A stretch of 50,499 bases of DNA from CAZPUI01 sp964415525 (GTDB taxonomy: Bacteria > Acidobacteriota > Holophagae > Holophagales > Holophagaceae): positions 1 through 50,499 of the forward strand of contig CAYQAS010000015.1 of NCBI GenBank assembly GCA_964415525.1, given 5' to 3'. Below are positions 32,583-41,964 of this stretch, in pieces. The position numbers and the translations under genes are program-made. The notes beneath the pieces are model-generated. The model had not been told where the DNA came from and ran no database searches. It saw only the letters and a program-made list of their open reading frames with translations. Within the stretch, counting starts at the first letter, position 1; each line of letters begins with the position of its first letter.

Positions 32583-33853
32583 GCGGTGACCTCGCTGGGC
32601 GACAATGGAATGGTGCAGGTGATGCAGACCCCGGACTGACCATCGGACGTCAATAAAAGGGTGCCGCCGAGGAGCTCGCTGCGGTGGCGCATGATGCGCA
32701 GGCCCATGCCTTGCCGCCCGGAATCCGAGAGGGAGCGCCCATCGTTGCAGACCTTCAGCGTCAGGCCCTCCCATTTGCCATCCAGGCTGATCTGGATGCG
32801 TCGAGGCTGGCCGTGTTTGATCGCATTCACCAGGGCTTCCTGGGCGATGCGGTAGAGGTGGGTCGCCACCATGGGATCCAGCGAGGTCGGAAGGCGCTCT
32901 GCGAGGACTTCGCAGTCCACTTCGAAGGTTTCCCGGGTGCGGCGGGCCAGATCCTGCAGGGTGGGCAGAAGCGCTTCCGCGGTGAGCGTTCCTGGACTCA
33001 GCCCCCTGGCCAAGTCGTGCACCTGTCCGAGCGAGTCGTCCAGCATGGCTGAAATGGCCTTGAAGTGCCTGGGTTCCGTGGGCACTCCTCCTTGGGAGGC
33101 CTTCTCCAGGGCCTTGCAGTGGAGCATGGCGCCGGTGATCTGTTGGCAGACACCATCGTGTAATTCATGACCCACGGCCTGACGTTCGCGTTCTGAGGCG
33201 GTGATCAGGGCGCCCTCGAGGAACGTGCGCTCCGTGCTCTCCTCCTGCAGCCGAACGCGCATTCGACGCTCTTTGGCCAGTAGGCGCTCAAAGAGGGCGA
33301 TGAAACGATCCTGAAGCGTAAAGACGGGCACGAAGATCACAGACCAAACGGCCCAGGACTGCAGCGGGCCTCGGCTGGCGAGGGTCAGCGCGGCCGGGGG
33401 CATCAGGCCTAGGTGGAGGAGGGAGCTGAAGGTGCCATAGATCGCCACACTGATCGCGGCCGCCGTCCAGGCTGAGGTTCGTCCCATGAGGATCATGGCG
33501 AAGATGGGTTGGCTGATCAGGGCGAGAGGTGCCGGGCCGTCGATGCGGCTGGTCTGGAAGAAGGTCAGGGTGATGTGGAGGTAGCCCATGGCTAGGATCG
33601 ACCACCCTCGCAGGCCAAGGGGCAGGCGGCGGAAGATGGCCAGGCTCAAGACCGCCAGGAAGGGGGCCATGGTCAGCAGTTCCTGCGGGCCGATCGTGTT
33701 GCCCGCAAGGTGCATTTCCCTCAGGTAGAGACCCACTTGGAGGGAGCGGGCGGAGACGATCACCCACAGGACGATGTCCATGGTCCGACGCCGCCAGGAC
33801 TGCAGTTCCGACTGGAGATCGGGCAGGGGATCGCTGGGTGAAGGGATTGCCAT
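32579..33853 (-). CDS. Membrane sensor histidine kinase, NarX/DesK-like (HisKA_3)
   Basis: 424-residue kinase. Five or six hydrophobic segments fill residues ~25-190 (for example LLTMAPFLAVLSLAIF). A coiled linker follows, then the HisKA_3 box with phospho-acceptor His232 in GHELHDGVCQQ and a HATPase domain (EALVNAIKHG, VCNDGRSLSDSGRQGMGLRIM). The ATG at 33853 is the best of several; GGAGG lies unusually close, one base away, so a start at the internal MDIVLW is also possible. The signal sensed by the membrane domain is unknown. Confidence 0.9.
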   Translation of the reverse strand: MAIPSPSDPLPDLQSELQSWRRRTMDIVLWVIVSARSLQVGLYLREMHLAGNTIGPQELLTMAPFLAVLSLAIFRRLPLGLRGWSILAMGYLHITLTFFQTSRIDGPAPLALISQPIFAMILMGRTSAWTAAAISVAIYGTFSSLLHLGLMPPAALTLASRGPLQSWAVWSVIFVPVFTLQDRFIALFERLLAKERRMRVRLQEESTERTFLEGALITASERERQAVGHELHDGVCQQITGAMLHCKALEKASQGGVPTEPRHFKAISAMLDDSLGQVHDLARGLSPGTLTAEALLPTLQDLARRTRETFEVDCEVLAERLPTSLDPMVATHLYRIAQEALVNAIKHGQPRRIQISLDGKWEGLTLKVCNDGRSLSDSGRQGMGLRIMRHRSELLGGTLLLTSDGQSGVCITCTIPLSPSEVTA

Positions 33854-33972
33854 GCCTCCATGGTCCCCGATTGGCGGACTGCGGCCTGTAGGGGATTTCC
33901 CTGGCATACAGGTTTTGAGGAACGCTTCAACCTTGATGCGGGAGCTATCTGACCCGGGGGCTAGGGCTGCGG

Positions 33973-34052
33973 AGTTGGAACGCTCGCGCCCTGTCTGCGG
34001 TTACTTGTGTCCGATGGCGGGTACATCTCTGCCCCGCCGAACGTTTCCAACT
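33973..34052 (+). promoter_or_regulatory. Nested stem structure upstream of the giant lipoprotein gene
   Basis: A 10-bp outer stem with one bulged T (33973-33982 with 34042-34052) encloses an inner GGCGGG/CCCGCC hairpin (34016-34021 with 34033-34038). It ends 32 bases before the GTG start. It resembles a structured 5' leader; I could not match it to a known riboswitch class. Confidence 0.4.
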
Positions 34053-34084
34053 TGAGTCATTTCACCCTTCGATGGGAGGTCCCC

Positions 34085-37000
34085 GTGAAAAAGGACATCT
34101 GCCTTCATCCCAGATTCCTCATGGCAGGTCTCGGCGTCGTAACCCTGCTTCTGGTCTCCTGCAAGGGCGACAACAACGCGCCAGGTACTCCGGTCGCCTC
34201 TACGGTAGCGGCGCCGACCATCGCCTCCTTCAGCGTGGCGGCGACCACCATCACGAAGGGGGCCAGCATCGCGCTGAATGCCACGTTCTCCGCCGGGAAC
34301 GGCGTCGTGACCCCTGGAAACCTTGCCATTCAGAGCGGGGTGCCCCTTGCCGTTACACCAGAGACGGACACCACCTACACCCTGACGGTGACGAACAGCG
34401 TGGGGCAGGTGCAGACGGCCACCGTGAAGGTGGTGGTGGTGCCGCTTTCGGCCCAACCAATGATCACAGCGCCCGCGATCGTGACAGCGGGCGATGAGGA
34501 CCTCGTTGCCAACGTGTCCGAGCAGCCCGGCTCAAGCTATGCATGGACTCTGACGAACGGCACGATCACTGCCGGTGCCGACACGGCGAAGGTGACCTTC
34601 CGGGTGGCGGGTGTAGGACCCGCCATCCTCAGCTGTGTGGTGACCAACGCCGCTGGCACCGCCAGCCCGACCGGACGACTCTCGATGAACGTGGTGGCAG
34701 CTCCTGTCATCGCCGGCTTCAGATCCGCGCCTGGGGCGATTCTCAAAGGGCAGGCTGCGGAGCTCCATGCAGAATTCACGGATGGCGTCGGGATCATCAC
34801 GCCGGGCAACCTGCCGGTAACTCCCGGCGGAACGGTCCCTGTGAAACCTACAGAGTCGACTTCTTACACCCTGACCGTCACAAATGCTGCCGGGAGAGCG
34901 GTCCATGCATCGGCGAATGTGCTGGTGGCGGACAGCGCGCCCTTGGCCAATATCACCGCCCCCACGCGGCTCGTGACCGGTAAGTCTGGCAGGGCCAGTG
35001 TGCCCATCCAAACGGGTTGCACCTACGCCTGGACGGTTCAGGGGGGGACTTTCCAGGGCGCGATCGATGGCCCTACGGTCAGCCTTACAGCAGGCAACAT
35101 CGGCACCCTGACGTTGGGTTGCACGGTGACCAATGCCATGGGCCTGCGGGAGGTGGGCACTGCGACGGTGAGGGTGGTCGCGGAAGATTATGCTCCGGTG
35201 ATCTCCAAGCAACCGACGAACGCCACGGCGCTGCTTGGCAACCCCGTGTCCTTCCTGGTGGAGGCGCGGGGCAAGCCCACGCCCACCTATCAATGGCAGC
35301 GTTTGACGGATGGAACCTGGGTCAATCTCCCTGGTGCCACCGGCAACACCTTGACCATAGGCCAAGTCGCGGATGCCGATCACCTATGCCAGTTCAGGGT
35401 GGTCCTCTCCAATGGGATCGGCTCCCCAGTCCAGAGTACCCCCGCGACCTTGACGGTCCACGCGCCAGCCAGGATTCTGGCGCAACCCGCGGCCAGCACC
35501 GTGACCGTGGGCTCGCCAGCGAGCTTCAGTGTCATCGCTGGGGGGCGTCCTGCGAATTTTACCTACCAGTGGCAGCGCTTGGTGGCCACCCCTGCCGCGG
35601 CCTTGCCACGCTCAGCTGAAATGGCGGTTGCGAGCGGCTGGGTGGACATTCCAGGAGCCACTGCTGCTGGATACCAGATCTCCGCCACCACGGACAGCCA
35701 CCACGGCAGCCAGTACCGGGTGGTGGTGTCCAACGGCGTCGGCTCTCCGGTCACCAGCGCCGCCGCGACCCTGAATGTGAATGTGCCACCTGCCATCGCG
35801 CAGTTCACCTCCACAGTGGCGATCCTCGGCAGCCCCGCCACCTTGACGGTCGTGGCGAAGGGCCGTCCCGATGTGCTCCACTACCAGTGGCAACGCAAGG
35901 TCGACTTCAACTGGACGATCGTGACGACCGCCCCTGATGCTCCAACGTACACGACGCCCGCCACCACGGATGCGGATCATGGTGCTGAATACCGGGTGGT
36001 GGTGACCAACAGTGCGGGCTCGACCAACAGCGGTCCACTCACGCTGACCGTGAACAAGCCGGTGGCCATCACCGCGCCCGCTGCCGCCACGGATGTGGTC
36101 GTGGCCCCAGGTGCCAATGCCATGTTCAGCGTCAGTTACACGAGCCGTCCGGCCGCGAACAGTGCTGAGCTTCAGAGAAGTCGGGACAACGGGACGACAT
36201 GGGAGTTCTTCTCACGCCAGACGATGGGTGCGCTCCCTAGCCCGTTCAGTCAGGGATTCACCTGCAGTGCTGCCGACCATGGGCATCAGTTCCGGTACGT
36301 CTTGACCAATGGCGTCGGAACCCCCGCCATCAGCCCGGTCTACACGCTGAAAGTCCAGTCCCCCGCCACGATCACGACGCAGCCGGTGACGCTGGAACTG
36401 GAGCCGGGTAAGCCTGCGACCTTCTCGGTGGCGGCTACGGGCCTGCCTGCGACCTTCACCTACCAGTGGCAGCGTTTCCAGACGGGCGTCTGGGCGGACA
36501 TCCCGGGGGCCAGCACGGACCAGTTGACGCTCGCCAATCCCACTGTGGCGACGGATCAGGGAGCCGCGTTCCGCGTGCTGGTGAGTAATGGCATCGGCCA
36601 GCCCGCCATCAGTGAGACCGCGACGCTGAACATCTTCCAGCCCGCGACCATCCTCACCCAGCCCATCAGCAAGGAAGTCTCGGTTGGAGGCACGGCCCAC
36701 TTCAGCGTGGTGGCCAGCGGCTATCCCGTGCCGACCTACCAGTGGCAGAGCCGAACCGGCGCCAGCGGCACCTGGGCCGATCTGCCCGGCACCAATGCGA
36801 GCGCCAAGACGGCCGCCCTGGCCTTCCCTGGTGTGGCCGTCAGTCAGGATGGCGCCCAGTTCCAGGTGATCGTGAAGAATGACACTGCCACCGTGACCAG
36901 CGGTCCCGCCACCCTGAGCGTGACGCAGGTGCCGACGCTGACAGAACCGACACAGTCGGGTTCTGCGGAGGCGGGCAGCGTGTACAACTACAAGACGACC

Positions 37001-38452
37001 ATCGGAGGGAACCCCGTTCCCACGACCGTGTTTGAGCGGCAGCGGGTTGGGGAAACCTCCTGGACCGACATCGGCACGATCAGCATCGTGGGACTTTGGA
37101 CCGCGGGATTCATCCCCTCCGCGGAAGATGACCAGGCTCAATATCGCTTCAGGGCGACGAACAAGGCCGGTGAAGCCACCACAACGCCTCGCACGCTCAC
37201 GGTCACCTACAAGCCCATTTTCACCGCCATGCCCCAGCCCACGGGCGGTCTGGAAGGCGCTTCGGTCAGCCTGAGTGCCACCGTGAAGGGCAATCCCGCC
37301 CCCACCTACCAGTGGCAGCAGGACAGTGGCAGCGGCTGGACGGACATCAGCGGAGCCACCAGCGCCACCTATGCTTTGACGGCGGCCGCCGCCCAGAACA
37401 CCTGGCAGTACCGCCTCAAGGCCAACAACACCGGCGGTGACAGCTTCAGCGACCCTGTGAAGGTGACGGTGGTCAGTGTCTATGCGGCGGGCTATACGAT
37501 CGCCAAAAATGGGACGTCAACTGCGGCTGTTTGGGTCAACGGCACGCGCCAGGACCTGCCCGGAAAGGGGATGAGCGATCAGGCCACGGCGATCGCGCAG
37601 TCCGGTGGCGAGATCTATGTGGCGGGCTCTGTCACGGATGATGTAATGGTCGGTAGCAGTTATCCGCGCACCGCGGGCTACTGGCAGAACAGTGTATGGA
37701 AGCCCCTTTCGAGCCTCGCGGGTGTGACTGATTCCGAGGTGCGTGCCATCGCCGTTGGAGGCGGAAAGGTCTACGCAACGGGGTATAGCAGGGCGCCTGG
37801 GCCGAAATTGCCCGCGAGTCTCTGGGTGGATGGGGTCTGGCAGGAGCTTCCCAGTGGTGCGAATCCGGGCGACAGCTGCAGGGGCAATGCCATCGTGCTG
37901 GATGGAACCAAGGTCTATGTGGCCGGCGCGGTGACCCATTACCCGACTGTGACCCCTTGCTACTGGATGAACGACAATGGCGGTACCTTCGCCCGGACAG
38001 AACTGACGCCTCTGGTCGCCGGGAAGCACGCCGAGGTCAAGGCCATCGGGATTTTGGGTGGTGTCGTCTATGCCACGGGCTACTGCTACGACGCATCGAA
38101 CGCGTCCATCGGTGGCTACTGGCAGGGTGGGGTCTGGAAGAGCCTGCCGGGTGCCTCGGCGAGTGACTCTGCCATCTGCATCGCCTTCAAGGGCACCGAT
38201 GTCTATATCGGGGGCTACGCGGGCACGCAGCCTGGCTACTGGCTGAACGAGGTGTTTCAGCCGCTGACGCTCCCGGCCGGGGCCACCACTGGCATTGTCC
38301 GGTCGCTTTCCATCGTGGGAGACACCGTCTTCGCGGGTGGAGATGTCTTCATCGGAGGCACACCCGCTCCTGGGGTGTGGACCAATGGGGCCTGGCAAGC
38401 CCTGCCCAAGCCCAGCAGCGAAGGAGGTGTCCGCGGCATCCTGGTGCAGTAG
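34085..38452 (+). CDS. Giant lipoprotein: about 12 Ig-like domains plus a predicted seven-bladed propeller
   Basis: 1455-residue surface lipoprotein with lipobox LLLVSC after a short signal peptide. About twelve Ig-like domains fill residues ~35-1130, many with the TYQWQR core strand. From residue 1132 come seven repeats of 41-52 residues, each opening VYxAGY-like (VYAAGY, IYVAGS, VYATGY, VYVAGA, VYATGY, VYIGGY, VFAGGD). Each is followed by a GYW/NG-W-x-L strand and a GG-turn, which is a seven-bladed beta-propeller pattern. The start is GTG at 34085, five bases after GGAGG. Adhesion or sugar/protein binding at the cell surface is likely; no catalytic motif is seen. Confidence 0.88.
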   Translation: MKKDICLHPRFLMAGLGVVTLLLVSCKGDNNAPGTPVASTVAAPTIASFSVAATTITKGASIALNATFSAGNGVVTPGNLAIQSGVPLAVTPETDTTYTLTVTNSVGQVQTATVKVVVVPLSAQPMITAPAIVTAGDEDLVANVSEQPGSSYAWTLTNGTITAGADTAKVTFRVAGVGPAILSCVVTNAAGTASPTGRLSMNVVAAPVIAGFRSAPGAILKGQAAELHAEFTDGVGIITPGNLPVTPGGTVPVKPTESTSYTLTVTNAAGRAVHASANVLVADSAPLANITAPTRLVTGKSGRASVPIQTGCTYAWTVQGGTFQGAIDGPTVSLTAGNIGTLTLGCTVTNAMGLREVGTATVRVVAEDYAPVISKQPTNATALLGNPVSFLVEARGKPTPTYQWQRLTDGTWVNLPGATGNTLTIGQVADADHLCQFRVVLSNGIGSPVQSTPATLTVHAPARILAQPAASTVTVGSPASFSVIAGGRPANFTYQWQRLVATPAAALPRSAEMAVASGWVDIPGATAAGYQISATTDSHHGSQYRVVVSNGVGSPVTSAAATLNVNVPPAIAQFTSTVAILGSPATLTVVAKGRPDVLHYQWQRKVDFNWTIVTTAPDAPTYTTPATTDADHGAEYRVVVTNSAGSTNSGPLTLTVNKPVAITAPAAATDVVVAPGANAMFSVSYTSRPAANSAELQRSRDNGTTWEFFSRQTMGALPSPFSQGFTCSAADHGHQFRYVLTNGVGTPAISPVYTLKVQSPATITTQPVTLELEPGKPATFSVAATGLPATFTYQWQRFQTGVWADIPGASTDQLTLANPTVATDQGAAFRVLVSNGIGQPAISETATLNIFQPATILTQPISKEVSVGGTAHFSVVASGYPVPTYQWQSRTGASGTWADLPGTNASAKTAALAFPGVAVSQDGAQFQVIVKNDTATVTSGPATLSVTQVPTLTEPTQSGSAEAGSVYNYKTTIGGNPVPTTVFERQRVGETSWTDIGTISIVGLWTAGFIPSAEDDQAQYRFRATNKAGEATTTPRTLTVTYKPIFTAMPQPTGGLEGASVSLSATVKGNPAPTYQWQQDSGSGWTDISGATSATYALTAAAAQNTWQYRLKANNTGGDSFSDPVKVTVVSVYAAGYTIAKNGTSTAAVWVNGTRQDLPGKGMSDQATAIAQSGGEIYVAGSVTDDVMVGSSYPRTAGYWQNSVWKPLSSLAGVTDSEVRAIAVGGGKVYATGYSRAPGPKLPASLWVDGVWQELPSGANPGDSCRGNAIVLDGTKVYVAGAVTHYPTVTPCYWMNDNGGTFARTELTPLVAGKHAEVKAIGILGGVVYATGYCYDASNASIGGYWQGGVWKSLPGASASDSAICIAFKGTDVYIGGYAGTQPGYWLNEVFQPLTLPAGATTGIVRSLSIVGDTVFAGGDVFIGGTPAPGVWTNGAWQALPKPSSEGGVRGILVQ

Positions 38453-38472
38453 CTGGAACGATCAGGACTGTG

Positions 38473-38496
38473 CAAGGGGGCCTTCGGGCCCCCTTG
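38473..38496 (+). terminator. Terminator after the giant lipoprotein
   Basis: Perfect 10-bp GC-rich stem with a TTCG tetraloop (38473-38482, loop 38483-38486, 38487-38496), 20 bases after the stop. Only a short T stretch follows, but the stem is very stable. Confidence 0.75.
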
Positions 38497-38548
38497 GCTT
38501 TCCCCAGAAGCTCGCCGACAGGACACGTTCGGCATACACCATGTAAGA

Positions 38549-38574
38549 AGAGGGCCCGGCAAACCGGGCCCTCT
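38549..38574 (-). terminator. Terminator after asnS
   Basis: Perfect 11-bp stem with a four-base loop (38549-38559 with 38564-38574) about 20 bases past the asnS stop. On the minus strand it is followed by a T-rich TCTTCTT stretch. On the plus strand it ends CTCTTT, so it may work in both directions. Confidence 0.78.
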
Positions 38575-38593
38575 TTGCGATCTGGGAGAAAAC

Positions 38594-39985
<1,392 letters not shown>

Positions 39986-40126
39986 AAGGAACTCCAGGAA
40001 ATCGGGGCGCTGCAGGACATCCCCCAGTCTACGATGCGCGCCGGGACCGCGGAATCTGCAGACCTCTGGGACCGGCCTCCTCCGGCCTGGAATGGGTTGA
40101 GGCAGCCCACGGGGAGGGGCTTTGCT

Positions 40127-40918
40127 TCACATCCGCATGATCAGGACGCTTGCGACGAGGAGGAGCAGGGCGAGGCCACCCAGGACAAACACCCGCAGGC
40201 GATTTCGTTTTCCCTGCTTTCGCTGCCGGAGGTGCGCCATGTGGCAGGGGCGGCAGAGGTAAGTGCCCGTGGCGGGGTCCTTGATGCAGTCCTTTCGAGA
40301 GACCTCGATCCAGCACCCTCGACAGATCCTGCGGCGCTGGGAGGCGCTTTCTTCAGGGGTCACGAAGGCCGAAGCCTGCATGATGATGGAAGCGAAAGGT
40401 CCGGTTGGCGTGGGTTCTGGAGCGTCCGTGATGATCTGCGCGGGGGCGATCAGGGTGGACGGTGCCGTCTCTGCGGTGCCGGAAGATGGTGTAACCGGCG
40501 CCTTGGGATTTTCGGTTGGGGCCTGTGCCGAAGGCGCCGATTCCAGAGGCTTCGCCAGCTCCGTGCTGAGGCCGCCGGGTACCAGGATCGCCTCCTCCCA
40601 TGCCGCGGATGGGGGTGCCTTCTCCTCGATGACGACGGCCCTTGGGCCTTCCGTCATCACCTGGCAACGGGCCTCCTGGGCACGGGCCATGCTCGCGCTG
40701 CAGGCATCCCAGTCGCCCAGTTCCGCCTGAACCTCGGCCATCCGCTCAAAGACCATCATCTGGACTGCAGGGGGCAGATCGATGGTGTCCTGGAGGATGC
40801 CTCGCAGGTAGCGGAGGCAGGCCTCCGGCCCCTGGGCCTGCACCTGCTCGAACTCGGTGCGCACGAGGTCCTGAAATTGCTCTAAAGGCAATAGGACTGG
40901 GTCGATGGGGAGGTCCAT
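40127..40918 (-). CDS. Tail-anchored zinc-ribbon protein of unknown function
   Basis: 263-residue protein. The N-terminal ~90 residues are helical and TPR-like in character (LEQFQDLVRTEFEQVQAQGP). A long Ala/Pro/Thr-rich linker follows. Then come two CxxC pairs, CRGCW and LCRPCH, as in a small zinc ribbon, a basic stretch RQRKQGKRNRLR, and one C-terminal membrane segment VFVLGGLALLLLVASVLIM. That layout places most of the protein in the cytoplasm with a C-terminal anchor. The ATG at 40918 follows a TATAAT box closely, suggesting a leaderless mRNA. No family is recognised. Confidence 0.75.
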   Translation of the reverse strand: MDLPIDPVLLPLEQFQDLVRTEFEQVQAQGPEACLRYLRGILQDTIDLPPAVQMMVFERMAEVQAELGDWDACSASMARAQEARCQVMTEGPRAVVIEEKAPPSAAWEEAILVPGGLSTELAKPLESAPSAQAPTENPKAPVTPSSGTAETAPSTLIAPAQIITDAPEPTPTGPFASIIMQASAFVTPEESASQRRRICRGCWIEVSRKDCIKDPATGTYLCRPCHMAHLRQRKQGKRNRLRVFVLGGLALLLLVASVLIMRM

Positions 40919-40924
40919 GGTGCG

Positions 40925-40930
40925 CCCATT
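40925..40930 (-). promoter_or_regulatory. TATAAT box 6 bases before the start codon
   Basis: The minus strand reads TATAATGGGCGCACCATG. A transcription start 6-8 bases after the TATAAT would fall within the last few bases before the ATG, leaving almost no leader and no Shine-Dalgarno. No clear -35 hexamer is seen. Confidence 0.45.
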
Positions 40931-41042
40931 ATAGACAAGGACCCACGTGGAACCCATTCACTCGCGAAGACTCGGGCGCCGATGGAGGATGAGGGCGATG
41001 GCGAGGGTGAGGGTGAGGATTGATTCGAAGGAACGCCCGCCG

Positions 41043-41951
41043 CTACTGGTAGTCCAGGGACACCGCAAACACGCCGGCGTACCGCCCGGGGGCCTGCTCG
41101 GCGGGCACCACGAGGGTGGCTCCCACACGGAAGGTGAAGCCATCCTTGGGCATGAGCGAGCGCAGGGGCACATTGGCGGTGAAGTCCTTGACCACCAAGG
41201 GGGCGCCAGCTCCGTTCAGCAGGATCTCCTTGGGCAGCAGGATGGAGAAGTCGGCGCCGGGGGTGCCATTCACGTTGAATTCCGCAGGCCGGGGCGCGCC
41301 GCGAAACTGTTGGGGACCATCGCTCTCCAGCGGGCCTGGCGTGCCCACCGGGGGCACGCGGTAGGCGCCAATCCGGCTGCCCGGGAAGAGATTGCCGAAA
41401 TCCAGCGGACCTTGGTTGGTGATGCGGAGCACGGGGCGGAGCAGCGCCTTGATCGCGAAGGTCTCGGAGACCCGCTGGCGCGCGGTCCCTTCCGCCGTGG
41501 TCAACTCGATCCGCATTCGGGGCTGGCTGTACGGGCCTGGGATGGTCTGCGCGGGGATATCCAGCTGGGCCCCCGCCCGGAGTTCGGCCTGCCCTTGGGC
41601 ATCGAAAGTGCCTTGCAGCGTCCACGTGCCCGTGATGAAGGCGGTGATGCGCAGCGGATGGCCCGGGCCATTGAGTTCCGGGGCCTGGGGTTGGAGGGTC
41701 ACCGTGAAATTCGTCTTCGGCGGGCCCGTGAGGGCAAATCGCGCCTCCTTGCCCAGGGACTGTCTCGCTGGTCCGACCCCCGGGCCTTGGATGAGGAGGG
41801 CGCCTTGTTCCGTGAGCACGATGCGCCCGCCTCGCTCATCCGCGACGAGGGCGCCGAAGTCCATGTCCTGGACGACACGGATGGCGGGGGTCTGGGCGCT
41901 CAGTCCAACGGTGATAAAGGGCACGAGAATCATCTGGATCGGAATGCGCAT
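41043..41951 (-). CDS. Minor pilin or tip adhesin with two DUF4402 domains
   Basis: 302-residue exported protein with signal peptide IPIQMILVPFITVGLSA. Two DUF4402-like beta-sandwich units occur in tandem: the first opens VVQDMDFGALVADERGG (from ~27), the second LDFGNLFPGSRIG (from ~180). Each unit has an NFTVTL/DFSILLP strand and a late FIT/FTA...L strand. It is the last gene of the chaperone-usher operon, 13 bp after the usher, with AGGAGG six bases before the ATG. Position and two-domain form suggest a tip or minor subunit delivered by the usher. Confidence 0.8.
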   Translation of the reverse strand: MRIPIQMILVPFITVGLSAQTPAIRVVQDMDFGALVADERGGRIVLTEQGALLIQGPGVGPARQSLGKEARFALTGPPKTNFTVTLQPQAPELNGPGHPLRITAFITGTWTLQGTFDAQGQAELRAGAQLDIPAQTIPGPYSQPRMRIELTTAEGTARQRVSETFAIKALLRPVLRITNQGPLDFGNLFPGSRIGAYRVPPVGTPGPLESDGPQQFRGAPRPAEFNVNGTPGADFSILLPKEILLNGAGAPLVVKDFTANVPLRSLMPKDGFTFRVGATLVVPAEQAPGRYAGVFAVSLDYQ

Positions 41952-41964
41952 GGTCGGCCTCCTA

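Noticed and set aside
31195..32643. Minus-strand open frame overlapping the response regulator and M28 start
   Set aside because: The sequence is Pro/Arg/Gly-rich and out of frame with two clear genes on the same strand.
33961..34060. A c-di-GMP (GEMM) riboswitch before the giant lipoprotein
   Set aside because: The conserved GEMM core segments are not present, although the region is structured.
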